A stretch of DNA of 64,000 bases. It comes from Gemmatimonadota bacterium (GTDB lineage Bacteria; Gemmatimonadota; Gemmatimonadetes; Gemmatimonadales; Gemmatimonadaceae). How positions within the stretch are numbered: position 1 is the stretch's first letter; every line of letters starts with the position of its first letter. Shown here piece by piece: positions 27,242-36,066 of the stretch. The translations under genes were made by a program, and so were the position numbers. Location: contig JAIOPJ010000033.1 in the NCBI GenBank assembly GCA_021413975.1, forward strand, positions 62,001 to 126,000, given 5' to 3'. The notes under the pieces are model-generated. The model was given only the letters and a program-made list of their open reading frames with translations, was not told the origin of the DNA and ran no database searches.

Positions 27242-30004
27242 ATGGCCGACATCCTAAAGCTCAAGAAGAAGGCGGCCGACTTCGAGGCCAAGAAGCAGAT
27301 GGACAAGGCCCTCGCGACCTACCGCGAGATGATCGAGGTCTATGAGAGCGGGGAAGAGGACCCGATCGACATCCCGCTCTACAACCGCGTCGGAGACCTG
27401 CTGCAGAAGGCCGGGAGTCTCCCCGAAGCGGTCTCGATCTGGGAACGCGCGGTCGACCACTACGCCGAAGGCGGCTTCTTCAACCCCGCCATCGCCCTTT
27501 GCAACAAGATCCTGAGGCAGTCGCCCGGGCGAGCGGTCGTCTATTACAAGCTCGGGAAGATCTCGGCCGAGAAGGGCTTCAAGGCCGACGCCCGGCAGAA
27601 CTTCCTCGAGTACGCGGCGAGGATGCAGAAGTCGGGGAACCTCGACGAGGCCTTCCGCGCGCTCAAGGAATTCGCCGACCTCGTTCCCGAGCAGGATGAC
27701 GTCCGGCTGATGTTGGCCGATCAGTTGGTGAAGGCCGACCGCAAGCCGGAGGCGCTCGAGCAGTTGCAGATCGCCTATTCACAGTGCATGCGCGAAAGTC
27801 GCGCCACCGATGCGGTCTCGGTGGCGGAGCGCATGAAGGCGATCGATCCCACCGTCGAGCCGAAGACGGGCGACTCCGGCGTGTCCTCGAAGCACGGGGG
27901 CCTCGTCTTCCTCGATCTCGATCCGGCACCCGCCGCCCGCTCGGCGCGTCTCTCCGGACTCACGCCTGCCGCCGATGCGCGGCGCGTGACAAAGGCGATC
28001 GCCGGCCTCGACCTCCTCGACACGGGCATCCCGCTCGTTCCCGTGCCTCCGAAGTCGCCGCCGCGGCCGGCGATCACTGTGCCCCCGGTCGCGCCGCGTC
28101 CTGCGGCCGCTTCGTCCCCGCCGCCGGCACAGGAACTGGTCATCGAGCCGACCTCGATGGCCGGCGCGGTCGAGGAGGTGCCCCCGGCCGTTCCGGCGTC
28201 GGAGTCGCCGTCAGCGCCCGCGCTGCCTCCCTCCCGCGCCTCCCTCGAGGGACTCGAGCCGACGTCGCTGGGCGAGGACCTGCCGGTCGAGCCCGCCGCG
28301 GGGATCCCGCTGCTCGACCTCGAGCGCACTGGTGGCACGCCGGCCGCGGGGATCCCGCTGCTCGATCTCGAACGCACCGGCGGCACGCCGGCGGCTGGTG
28401 TCGCGCGCGTCCCTGATCCGCAGGATCAGGAGCCTCCGACCGTGCCATCGGAGATCCCGCTGCTGGATCTCGGGCCGACCGGCGCCACACCCAAGGGCGG
28501 GATTCCGCTCATCGACGTCGCACCGCCGATCGAAGTCGAAGCGCCGATCGCCGAGGCGATGGAGACACCGGTGCTCGAGGTCCCTGCAGCGGCGGAGGAA
28601 CCTGCTCCGGTCGAAATTTCCGCGCCCGTCGAGAGCACTCCCGTCGACATCGCGCCCGTCGACATCGCGCCCGAGTCGCAGGCGACGGAGGACGCGGCAC
28701 CCGCGCCACGCCCGTCGGCGGACTTCCACGTCTTCGGCACGCCCGACGCGACGCTGGCGGTGGAGGAGTTCGGGGGATTCTCGCCGCTCGAGATCGAGTC
28801 GAGCGAAGGCGTGCATTCGCTGCCCCTCGGGGAGGGGTACGATGACGCGCCGCCCGCTCTGATCGACGCGGCACCGGTCTCGCCCTTGCCGGCCGTCGCC
28901 GCGGAGGAGTCCGAAGCGCCGCCCGCACCGCGCGCGACCTCGGTGGTCCTCGCGAACTCGGTCGACCTCCTGCGGGACCGTTGCGATGCCGCGCCCGAGG
29001 ATTGGGGACTGCGGCGTCAGCTCGCCGAGGCCCTCCTCGACGACGGCCAGCGCGAGGCCGGCGTCGCCGAACTGGAGTCGACGCTCGCCGGCTTCGAGCG
29101 CGACGGAGACCTCGATACCGCAGCATCGGTGGCCGAGGAGATCGTCCGCATCGCGCCGACCGTGATCCGCTATCACCAGAAGCGGGTGGAGTTCGCCTTC
29201 CGCGCCAACGATCGCATGCGGCTCGCCGAGGCGTATGTCGAGCTCGCGGACGCACTCGTGCGCGACGGGCAGTCGGCCAAGGCGCGCGTCGTCTATCAGC
29301 GCGTGCTCGAGATCGCGCCCGACGACATCCGGGCGCAGGCCGCGCTCGAGACGATCGCCGATGCGCCCGCCCCTGCGGAACCGGCTCCGCGACGGTCGAC
29401 CACCGCCGTCAAGAAGCCGGTGGCCCCGGCCCCGGCGGCGACGACCAGGCCGGCGCCGAAGAAGCCCGCCGAGGACGAGTTCATCTCGCTCGGTGATTGG
29501 CTCCGCGACGAGGAGGAGCCCAAGAGCACGCGCATGGTCGTGGAGGAGAAGGAGCCGACCGGCGACGAGCAGGCGGACTTCGCCGACATGTTGCGCAAGT
29601 TCAAGCAGGGCGTCTCCGACAACGTCGACGAGGAGGACCACGAGGCGCACTACGACCTCGGTGTCGCGTACAAGGAGATGGGGCTCCTCGACGAGGCGAT
29701 CTCGGAGTTCCAGAAGTCGCTCCGGGGACCGAACAACCGCGTCCGCGCGATCGAGGCCCTCGGGCAGTGCTTCGTCGAGAAGCTCCAATTGCCGGTGGCG
29801 GCGACGATCCTCCAGCGTGCGCTCGCGGAGCCGGGGGTGACCGACGATTCGCTCGTCGGGGTGCTCTATCTCCTCGGCACGATCTCCGAGGAGCTCGAAC
29901 TCTTCCCCGATGCCAAGAAGTTCTATCAACGCGTGTTCGCGGTCGACATCCAGTTCCGCGACATCGGCGACCGGCTCAACGCGGTGGAGAAGCGCCTCAA
30001 GTGA
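27242..30004 (+). CDS. Large TPR protein with Pro/Ala-rich linker and IPLLDL repeats
   Basis: 920 residues, cytoplasmic by appearance (no signal peptide or membrane helix). The N-terminal region (about 1-195) is TPR-like helical repeats (ALATYREMIEVYESG, YYKLGKISAEKGFKADARQNF). A linker of about 350 residues rich in Pro, Ala and acidic residues carries three good copies and one weak copy of IPLLDLERTGGTP. A second TPR block follows (about 570-705), a short basic Pro/Ala hinge, then C-terminal TPRs (about 790-920, YDLGVAYKEMGLLDEAISEF). The design suggests a scaffold binding two partners. It overlaps the prenyl synthase by GTGA. It shares architecture with the gene at 33,769. No specific function is assignable. 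Confidence 0.85.
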   Translation: MADILKLKKKAADFEAKKQMDKALATYREMIEVYESGEEDPIDIPLYNRVGDLLQKAGSLPEAVSIWERAVDHYAEGGFFNPAIALCNKILRQSPGRAVVYYKLGKISAEKGFKADARQNFLEYAARMQKSGNLDEAFRALKEFADLVPEQDDVRLMLADQLVKADRKPEALEQLQIAYSQCMRESRATDAVSVAERMKAIDPTVEPKTGDSGVSSKHGGLVFLDLDPAPAARSARLSGLTPAADARRVTKAIAGLDLLDTGIPLVPVPPKSPPRPAITVPPVAPRPAAASSPPPAQELVIEPTSMAGAVEEVPPAVPASESPSAPALPPSRASLEGLEPTSLGEDLPVEPAAGIPLLDLERTGGTPAAGIPLLDLERTGGTPAAGVARVPDPQDQEPPTVPSEIPLLDLGPTGATPKGGIPLIDVAPPIEVEAPIAEAMETPVLEVPAAAEEPAPVEISAPVESTPVDIAPVDIAPESQATEDAAPAPRPSADFHVFGTPDATLAVEEFGGFSPLEIESSEGVHSLPLGEGYDDAPPALIDAAPVSPLPAVAAEESEAPPAPRATSVVLANSVDLLRDRCDAAPEDWGLRRQLAEALLDDGQREAGVAELESTLAGFERDGDLDTAASVAEEIVRIAPTVIRYHQKRVEFAFRANDRMRLAEAYVELADALVRDGQSAKARVVYQRVLEIAPDDIRAQAALETIADAPAPAEPAPRRSTTAVKKPVAPAPAATTRPAPKKPAEDEFISLGDWLRDEEEPKSTRMVVEEKEPTGDEQADFADMLRKFKQGVSDNVDEEDHEAHYDLGVAYKEMGLLDEAISEFQKSLRGPNNRVRAIEALGQCFVEKLQLPVAATILQRALAEPGVTDDSLVGVLYLLGTISEELELFPDAKKFYQRVFAVDIQFRDIGDRLNAVEKRLK
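28295..28390 (+). repeat. Two 48-bp in-frame tandem repeats in the TPR gene linker
   Basis: Two near-identical 48-bp units (28295-28342, 28343-28390), each encoding AAGIPLLDLERTGGTP, differ at a few third positions. Degenerate copies continue downstream to about 28,520 (EIPLLDLGPTGATP and GIPLIDV). Silent differences with conserved protein imply selection on the peptide motif. Confidence 0.85.
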
Positions 30005-31005
30005 CCCTCGATACCCGTCTGCACGCGCCGGTGGCGGCCGCACTGCTCGAGATCCAGGCACCCATCCGCGGACGCCTGGACCGGGTGCCCGCGGAGATGT
30101 GGCGCATCATGCAGGCGGACGTGGCGATCGTGGAGGCGGCGAACGCGCACCTGCGCGGCATGCGCGGGAAGCTCTTCCGCCCGACGCTCCTCCTGCTCGC
30201 GTCGGCGGTCGAGGATGCGCCCGAGGAGCGTGCCGTCGCGCTCGCGGCGGTCACCGAACTCGTCCACCTCACCAGTGTCGTGCACGACGACTCGGTGGAC
30301 CACTCGGTGCTGCGCCGCGGCCAGCCCACGATCAATGCGCTCTTCAGCCATCAGGTCGCCGTGCTCATGGGCGACTTCCTCTTCTCCAAGGCCATCGCCG
30401 AACTCGTGCGCCTCGGCGACATGGAGCCGCTCCGGGTCTTCACCCAGGCCTCCAACGAGATGACGCTCGGTGAACTCCGCCAGCTGGCGTCGTTCGACGC
30501 GCTGAGCTTCACCGAATCGGACTACTACGCGCTGATCCGCGCCAAGACCGCGTCGCTCGTCGGCGCGGCGTGCGAGATGGGTGCCCTCGCCGGGGCCCCG
30601 CGCTTCCGGGCGCCGATGCGCCGCTTCGGCGAGCGCCTGGGCATGGCATTCCAGGTCGCCGACGACCTGATCGACTACACGGAGCAGGAAGCGGTCACGG
30701 GGAAGCCGAGCGGCAATGACCTCAAGGAGCACAAGGTCACGCTCCCGTTGATCGCCGCGTTGCCGCAGATGTCGCGGGCACAGCGCGAGCGCGTGGAGCG
30801 GCTCTTCGCCGACCCCACGCCGAGTGACGCGTCGATCGCCGAGGTCGTCGGCATCGTGACCGAGTGCGGCGGGCTCGACTTCGCGCGGCAGAAGGGCGAG
30901 GAGTTCGCCGAGGAGGCCGAGGAGGCGCTCAGCGACCTGCCGGCGTCGGAGGTCCGACAGGCCCTTTTCGACGCGCTGGGGTATGTCATGGATCGGAGGT
31001 CCTGA
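30001..31005 (+). CDS. Polyprenyl diphosphate synthase
   Basis: 334 residues from GTG 30001, which overlaps the TPR gene stop by GTGA. It is a trans-isoprenyl synthase: first Asp-rich motif Asp96/97/100 in VVHDDSVDHSVLRRGQPT, second motif Asp220/221/224 in FQVADDLIDYT, with GKLFRPTLLLL and NDLKEHKVTLPLIAAL. These match IspB/HepT-type octaprenyl or heptaprenyl synthases supplying quinone side chains. Chain length is not readable with confidence. It overlaps the following small gene by one base. Confidence 0.93.
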   Translation: MTLDTRLHAPVAAALLEIQAPIRGRLDRVPAEMWRIMQADVAIVEAANAHLRGMRGKLFRPTLLLLASAVEDAPEERAVALAAVTELVHLTSVVHDDSVDHSVLRRGQPTINALFSHQVAVLMGDFLFSKAIAELVRLGDMEPLRVFTQASNEMTLGELRQLASFDALSFTESDYYALIRAKTASLVGAACEMGALAGAPRFRAPMRRFGERLGMAFQVADDLIDYTEQEAVTGKPSGNDLKEHKVTLPLIAALPQMSRAQRERVERLFADPTPSDASIAEVVGIVTECGGLDFARQKGEEFAEEAEEALSDLPASEVRQALFDALGYVMDRRS

Positions 31006-31286
31006 TGGCCACGCATGGCAGTGCGAAGCATCGGCCCGGGTTCCACGCCATGGTGCTCAGCGTCGGATTCGTCCTCGGCGGCTTCCTGACGCAGTTCTGC
31101 CGGATGTTCCTGCCCTCCGGGGCGGTGAAGGAGTTCCTTACCACCGGGGTCACGCCGTCCATGGGACCCCTCAAGATCGACCTGGTGATCGTCAGTGTTG
31201 GTCTGGGACCCATCGCGCTCGACGTCTCGTTGCTGAGCCTCGTCGGGGTCCTGGCCGCCTATCTCATCGCGCGTTCGCTGTTCTAA
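31005..31286 (+). CDS. Small two-helix membrane protein, DUF4321-like
   Basis: 93 residues. ATG 31005 shares a base with the previous stop and has GGAGG upstream. Helix 1 is about 15-33 ([17 protein letters not shown]) and helix 2 about 70-90 ([19 protein letters not shown]). Between them lies [14 protein letters not shown]. The LGG near the N-terminus, the GP-x-x-LD-x-S segment and the C-terminal IGxLxAYxIxRxLF layout resemble DUF4321 proteins as I remember them. Function is unknown. Its position immediately before tatA hints at a Tat or envelope link. Confidence 0.75.
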   Translation: MATHGSAKHRPGFHAMVLSVGFVLGGFLTQFCRMFLPSGAVKEFLTTGVTPSMGPLKIDLVIVSVGLGPIALDVSLLSLVGVLAAYLIARSLF

Positions 31287-31296
31287 GGAGGATCGG

Positions 31297-31545
31297 ATGT
31301 TCGGATTGGGACCCACCGAGATGATCATCGGCCTCGTGGTCGTGCTGCTGCTCTTCGGAGCCAAGCGCATCCCCGAGATCGCGGGCTCGTTCGGGAAGGG
31401 CATCAAGGAGTTCAAGAAGAACATGAACGACGTGCAGCGCGAGATCGCGACGCCGGCCGAGCGGGACGCGCTACCCCCGGCCACCCCGCGCGAGACCGTG
31501 CAGCACGATGACTCGCCGGCGAAGGAGCCGCGTCGGTTGATGTAG
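31297..31545 (+). CDS. tatA: Twin-arginine translocase subunit TatA
   Basis: 82 residues. The N-terminus is [20 protein letters not shown] (one transmembrane helix), then the [20 protein letters not shown] hinge and amphipathic helix, then a polar tail. It forms the Tat pore with TatC. AAGGAGG precedes the ATG. It may act for both TatA and TatB, since no tatB is visible. The stop codon lies within the first unit of the GATGTAG tandem repeat. Confidence 0.95.
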   Translation: MFGLGPTEMIIGLVVVLLLFGAKRIPEIAGSFGKGIKEFKKNMNDVQREIATPAERDALPPATPRETVQHDDSPAKEPRRLM

Positions 31546-31580
31546 GATGTAGGATGTAGGATGTAGGATGAAGGATGAAG
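31539..31580 (+). repeat. Six tandem heptamers starting inside the tatA stop codon
   Basis: Four copies of GATGTAG (31539-31566) and two of GATGAAG (31567-31580). The first unit contains the tatA stop (31543-31545). The array merges into the left arm of the large hairpin that follows and looks like slippage expansion of the dispersed GGATGAAGG element. Confidence 0.9.
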
Positions 31581-31684
31581 GGCGGAAGATGAGAAGCGAG
31601 AAGCGATGCGGGGGACTCGGCGCTCGGCCGAGTCCCCCGCGTCGCTTCTCAACTTTCAGCCTTCATCCTTCATCCTTCATCCTC
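31565..31684. terminator. Very long bidirectional hairpin between tatA and the convergent foldase gene
   Basis: Core arms 31598-31621 and 31627-31650 pair over 24 bp, with one position that is a G-U wobble in RNA from the plus strand, around a 5-nt GCTCG loop. Outer arms AGGATGAAGGATGAAGG (from 31565) and CCTTCATCCTTCATCCT (to about 31684) can extend the structure. It lies between two convergent genes, so it should terminate both. Its size far exceeds what termination needs, which suggests a repeat element. Confidence 0.8.
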
Positions 31685-31698
31685 AATAGGCCTCGCGC

Positions 31699-33540
31699 CT
31701 ACGGCTGCCCTGCTACAGTCTGCCGCCGCAGCGTCGCGTTGATCTCGCGCCGCCGGTCGACGATCTTCGCCTCGCGGCGGAGGTTGTCGATGAAGAGCCG
31801 CACCTTCTGTTCGCGGAGCGTCTGGACCGTCTGCTCGCGCATCTCGTTCTTCTTCGCGTCGAACGCTTCGCGGGTCGCCTCGGTGCGCGCCGTCACGACC
31901 ATCACGACCACGGCCTCGGTCGTGGCGGCCATTCCCGGCGTGCCGATCGGGAGCGCGAAGGCGGCGCCGATCGCCTCGTTGTAGTAGCCGAGGCCCTGAA
32001 CGAACCCGAGTCGCGTGAACGGGCCCGCGGTCGCGACCGTGAGCCCCGCCTTGGCGGCCGCGGCGTCGAGTGACGTCGCCTTCGCATCGGCCAGGAGGGC
32101 CTCGCCCTGCGACATCAGGTTCGCGACCGCCTTGCGCTCCTTGAGCGCCTGCATGATCTCCTTTCGCACCGACTCGAACGGCTGCTTCCCGCCGCGGGTG
32201 AGCGAGTCGAGACGCACGAGGTAGTAGCCCTGATCGTCGTCGACGAGGTCGCTCGTCTCGCCGACCGCCATCCCGGAGAACGCCCACCCGGTGATGCCGC
32301 CCACCGGACGGCCCAGGTAGTTCGACGTCTGGCCTTCCTGCACCGGAAGCTGTGTCACGAGCAGGCCGAGCTTCGCCGCGGCGCTGTCGAACTTCGCGGG
32401 CTCGGTCGCCCCGCCGGCGAGCGTCGAGAGCTCGTCGGCGCGCCGGTCGGTGGCCGTGGCCGTGGAGTCGTTCTGCTTCACCGCGACGAGGATATGCCGC
32501 AGGGCGAGCGTGTCACCCTTCCGCTCGGTGGCCTTGATGAGATGCCAGCCGAACTGCGTCTTCACCGGCTCGGAGATCTGGCCGGCGCGCAGCGCGAATG
32601 CCGCGGCCTCGAACTCGGGGACGAAGCGCCCCTTGGCGCCACGGCCGAGGTCGCCGCCCTGCGGGCCGGAGATCGTGTCCTCGGACTCCCGCTTCGCGAC
32701 ATCCTCGAAGCTGGTGCGGCCGCTGGTGATCTCCTCGCGGAGGACCCGCAGACGATTCGCCGTCGAGGCCGTGTCGGCCGCGGTCGGGATGCGGCTGATG
32801 CCGATCACCGAGACGACGGCACGCCCCGGTCGCTCCCAGCGGTCCTCGTACTGGGCATAGAACTGCTTGGCCTCGGTCTCGCTCACCTCGGCGGACTCGA
32901 TCTGCGCCGGCGTCGGCTTGATCGCCACGAGACGCACGGTGGCCGAATCCCGCTCATCGCGGAACATGCGGAAGAGCCGTTCGTCGCTCACCCACGCTTC
33001 GGAGACGAGCTGCGAGAAGAGCCGCTGCTTGGGGAGCTCGGAGCGATAGTAGTTCTCCAGCTGGAGGCTGATCCCCTGCTGGCGCGCGAGCGGCGACGTG
33101 ATGAACCGCTGGTACTTGGCCGCGTCGAACCGGCCGTCGGTCTGGAAGCTCGGGTTCTGGTAGACGTCCTGGGGCGGGGAGGTGAGGGCCGCCTCGCGGA
33201 TCTCCGCATCTGTGACGCGGATCCCCCGCTTCTCGTATTCCTGTTGGAGGAGCACGTCGGAAACGAGCTGGTTGAAGGCCTGGTCCTCGATCTGCCGGCG
33301 CTCGTCGAGATTCAGCGAGCGCCCGGATCGACGTTCCTGGTCGCTCGCCAGTTGGGCCGAGAGGTTCTGCCACGTGAGGTACAGGACCTCGTTCCCGTTC
33401 ACCTTGGCGACCACGGTGGTGGGCGTCACCGGGGAGCGGCCGAGCAGGCCCGACACGTCACCCAGAAGGAAGCCGCCGACGAAGGCGACGAAGATGAAGA
33501 TCCAGATGTACTTGGCGATGCCCCGCATCGATTGCAGCAC
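31699..33540 (-). CDS. PpiD/SurA-type membrane-anchored parvulin foldase
   Basis: 613 residues from GTG 33540, which has AGGGG 9 nt upstream; ATG 33528 four codons later is the alternative. One N-terminal transmembrane helix (AKYIWIFIFVAFVGGFLLG) anchors a SurA_N-like region (about 40-230, VVAKVNGNEVLYLTWQNL). A PPIC/parvulin domain follows (FEDVAKRESEDTISGPQGGD through GQISEPVKTQFGWHLIKATE), then a second more diverged PPIC-like unit starting ALRHILVAVK and a helical C-terminus. It should help fold exported proteins at the periplasmic face of the inner membrane. It is convergent to tatA and divergent from the second TPR gene. Confidence 0.9.
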   Translation of the reverse strand: MLQSMRGIAKYIWIFIFVAFVGGFLLGDVSGLLGRSPVTPTTVVAKVNGNEVLYLTWQNLSAQLASDQERRSGRSLNLDERRQIEDQAFNQLVSDVLLQQEYEKRGIRVTDAEIREAALTSPPQDVYQNPSFQTDGRFDAAKYQRFITSPLARQQGISLQLENYYRSELPKQRLFSQLVSEAWVSDERLFRMFRDERDSATVRLVAIKPTPAQIESAEVSETEAKQFYAQYEDRWERPGRAVVSVIGISRIPTAADTASTANRLRVLREEITSGRTSFEDVAKRESEDTISGPQGGDLGRGAKGRFVPEFEAAAFALRAGQISEPVKTQFGWHLIKATERKGDTLALRHILVAVKQNDSTATATDRRADELSTLAGGATEPAKFDSAAAKLGLLVTQLPVQEGQTSNYLGRPVGGITGWAFSGMAVGETSDLVDDDQGYYLVRLDSLTRGGKQPFESVRKEIMQALKERKAVANLMSQGEALLADAKATSLDAAAAKAGLTVATAGPFTRLGFVQGLGYYNEAIGAAFALPIGTPGMAATTEAVVVMVVTARTEATREAFDAKKNEMREQTVQTLREQKVRLFIDNLRREAKIVDRRREINATLRRQTVAGQP

Positions 33541-33642
33541 GGACGACGACCCCTGGAGCAAGCAGTAGTGAAGACGCGCGGCGGATCCGGAGCCTGAAAA
33601 CGGCCGCCGGGACCCCTCGCGGAGTGAAGGAACCAACCTCGA

Positions 33643-33672
33643 AAACTACCCGGGCGAGTGACCTAAAATCAA
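33643..33672 (-). promoter_or_regulatory. Candidate promoter of the foldase gene (minus strand)
   Basis: Read on the minus strand, TTGATT (33672-33667), an 18-bp spacer and TAGTTT (33648-33643). Initiation near 33636 would give a leader of about 95 nt. It forms a divergent pair with the plus-strand promoter at 33692-33721. Confidence 0.55.
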
Positions 33673-33691
33673 GCGAGACGCGAACTTCTGA

Positions 33692-33721
33692 TTGACGCTC
33701 GCTCCGCTAGAGTGGTACTTT
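33692..33721 (+). promoter_or_regulatory. Candidate promoter of the second TPR gene
   Basis: TTGACG (33692-33697), an 18-bp spacer and TACTTT (33716-33721), with a leader of about 40 nt to the ATG at 33769. No Shine-Dalgarno is evident in the leader. Confidence 0.55.
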
Positions 33722-33768
33722 GCCATCGGGTGCTCGCGCCCCCGCGACCCCTTCCCTGAATACCCCGC

Positions 33769-36066
33769 ATGAGCGCAACCAGCCGCGTCGACGACCTTCG
33801 GAAGCGATACCACGAGAACCCACGGCGCTTCTTCGCGCCGTTGGCCAACGAGTATCGCAAGACGGGCTTCACCGACCGGGCGATCCTCCTCTGCGAGAAG
33901 CATCTCGGCGAGCAGCCCGGCAACATGAACGGGCTCATCGTATACGGGCAGTGTCTCTTCGAGACCGGACGCCTGGACGAGGCCCGGGTGCCCTTCGAGG
34001 CGGCGCTCGCCGTGGACCCGGAGAACCTCATCGCGCTGCGGCACCTCGGGGACATCGCCCGGCTCGGGATGGACCACGAGAGCGCCCGCGGATGGTACCA
34101 GCGCGTGCTCGAGTTCGACCGACGGAACGACGAGGTCATCGCGCTCCTGGCCGAGGTCGGCGGCGGCGCCGAGGAGGCTCCCGCACCGTCGATCGCCCCG
34201 AACATCATCTCGGTCAACTCCTCGGTGAGCGTGGGGTCGGCGATGGATTCCATCGGCATGGTCGACCTCGGCGCGCCGACGGCGCGCCCGAGCATCGCAC
34301 CGCCGGTCCCGATACTCGGCGTGGCTGACGCGGCCCCGGCGAAGCCGGTCGTCGACTCCACCGCGAAGACCGTGGAGGTCTCGGCGCAGGGCAAGCCGGC
34401 CAAGCGCGGATCGTTGTTCGACCTGAACTTCGACTTCGGGGAGGGAGGGGCGGAGGCGCCTGCGGCCGCGAGGCAGACACCCCGGTCGGTGCCGCAGGCA
34501 CCGCCACCGGCCGCCCCCCCGCGGACGCCGACGCCGGTGATGACCCCGATCGCCGCGCCCGAGCCGACCAAGCCGCCCTTGTTCCATGCGCCGATGGGAT
34601 CGATCATCGAGCACGCCGACGAGCAGGGGGCGCTGTCGGACATGCCCGCGGTCGAGGGGCTCCAGTTGGCCGACTTCGGCACCGAGGTCGTGCCGCTCGC
34701 CGAACTCGAGTCGCACGAGTTCGCGGGCGGTGACGCCGATGCGCTCGACGGCCTCGAATCGCTCGATTTCTCGGCGCTCAATCCCGACGTGCGCGCGCCG
34801 GTCGCGTCGATCGCCATGGATCACATGTCCAAGGCCGACCTCGTCGACGAACCGGCCCCCGACCTGCCGATGCTGCCCGCCTTCGGCGAGCCCGAGCCGC
34901 CGGCGGACCGGGCCTCGGCCACCGCCGGGCTGCCGCTCCTGCCCTCGCTCGAAGAAGCCGAGACGATCAAGATCGACGTCGAGGACCTGCGCCGTCGGTT
35001 CGAGACGCCGGCGACCTTCGTGACCGAGACCATGGCGGCGCTCTACGTGCAGCAGGGACTGCACGACAAGGCCGTCGACGTCTATCGCCAGCTGATCGCG
35101 CAGTCCCCGGATGACCAGGGCCTCAAGGATCGACTGCACGCGCTCGAGCACCCCGTGGAGGTCGCGGCCGCACCACCGGAGCCGTCGTCCGAGCCGGTCG
35201 TCGAGGCGCAGGACGAGTTCCCCGAGTTCGAACCGGAGCCGCTCGAGGCCCCGGCCACGGCCGCGGCGCCGGCCCCTCGCACCACCGCGCCGCGCGTGAC
35301 ACTCGACTTCGAGACCCCGGTCGCGTCCGATCCGGTGGATCCGCCTGCGCCGCCGAATGCGATGCTCTCGGAGATCTCCTTCGCCGACGTCTCGCTCACC
35401 ACGCCGCACGATCCTGCGCGACGGTCCCCCACGCCGCCGGTCGCGGTCGCGGTCGCGGTCGAACCCGACGCCGCATTCGAGCTGCGGCCCGAACTCGAAG
35501 CGGACGCTTCGGTCGGCGCCGCGGTCGAGGCGTCGCACGAGCGGGTGGCCGCAGCGAGTGGACCGAGTGCGCGCGAGTTCTTCGGCGCGTTCGCGCGCCG
35601 CGTGCTCACACCGCTGTCGATGATGGTCGTCTCGGCGGTGCCATCCGCCGCCGGGGGCCCGCTGAGCCCGTTGGATGAGATCTTCGGCCTGCACGTCGAT
35701 CCCAATGACGAGAGCTCCGCGCATCGTCTCGCGGCCATCGGTGCGACCTCCGGCCCCTCCGGCGGGAGTGCGCTCGACTCGGTCTTCGGTGAGGGGCCGT
35801 CCGCGCCGATGCCTCCGGAGTCACCCTCCGCGACACCGCCGCGGGGCAGTGTCCCGCGCGCCTCGACCAAGCTGCGCTTCGACCAGTTCTTCGCCTCCTC
35901 CGTGCCGTCGGCCACCCCCTCGTCGGCGACGCCGGTGCCCGCCACCGAGGCCGTGTCGGAGCCCGAGAGCGCGCCCGAGCCCCAGGCCGCGACGGGCGAA
36001 CAGGCCGCGGGTGACGACGATGACCTCGACCAGTTCCAGGGCTGGCTGCGGCGGCTCACGCAGTGA
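33769..36066 (+). CDS. Second large TPR protein with disordered Pro/Ala-rich linkers
   Basis: 765 residues without signal peptide or membrane helix. N-terminal TPRs (about 1-130: RKTGFTDRAILLCEKHLGEQ, YGQCLFETGRLDEARVPFEA). A long low-complexity linker (about 130-400) contains short motifs such as SLFDLNFDFGEGG and GLPLLPSLEEAE. One TPR-like helical pair (about 420-470, MAALYVQQGLHDKAVDVYRQ) and a second disordered region follow. Short ordered islands (PLSPLDEIFGLH, SALDSVFGEG, KLRFDQFFASS) and an acidic end (DDDDLDQFQGWLRRLTQ) close it. The LDxxFG-like islands look like peptide-binding modules. Same design as the 27,242 gene; a partner scaffold is inferred. It overlaps aroQ by GTGA. Confidence 0.83.
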   Translation: MSATSRVDDLRKRYHENPRRFFAPLANEYRKTGFTDRAILLCEKHLGEQPGNMNGLIVYGQCLFETGRLDEARVPFEAALAVDPENLIALRHLGDIARLGMDHESARGWYQRVLEFDRRNDEVIALLAEVGGGAEEAPAPSIAPNIISVNSSVSVGSAMDSIGMVDLGAPTARPSIAPPVPILGVADAAPAKPVVDSTAKTVEVSAQGKPAKRGSLFDLNFDFGEGGAEAPAAARQTPRSVPQAPPPAAPPRTPTPVMTPIAAPEPTKPPLFHAPMGSIIEHADEQGALSDMPAVEGLQLADFGTEVVPLAELESHEFAGGDADALDGLESLDFSALNPDVRAPVASIAMDHMSKADLVDEPAPDLPMLPAFGEPEPPADRASATAGLPLLPSLEEAETIKIDVEDLRRRFETPATFVTETMAALYVQQGLHDKAVDVYRQLIAQSPDDQGLKDRLHALEHPVEVAAAPPEPSSEPVVEAQDEFPEFEPEPLEAPATAAAPAPRTTAPRVTLDFETPVASDPVDPPAPPNAMLSEISFADVSLTTPHDPARRSPTPPVAVAVAVEPDAAFELRPELEADASVGAAVEASHERVAAASGPSAREFFGAFARRVLTPLSMMVVSAVPSAAGGPLSPLDEIFGLHVDPNDESSAHRLAAIGATSGPSGGSALDSVFGEGPSAPMPPESPSATPPRGSVPRASTKLRFDQFFASSVPSATPSSATPVPATEAVSEPESAPEPQAATGEQAAGDDDDLDQFQGWLRRLTQ

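Noticed and set aside
31539..31684. Heptamer tandem repeats considered as a CRISPR-like array
   Set aside because: Units are 7 bp and contiguous with no spacers, and they are part of a hairpin terminator.
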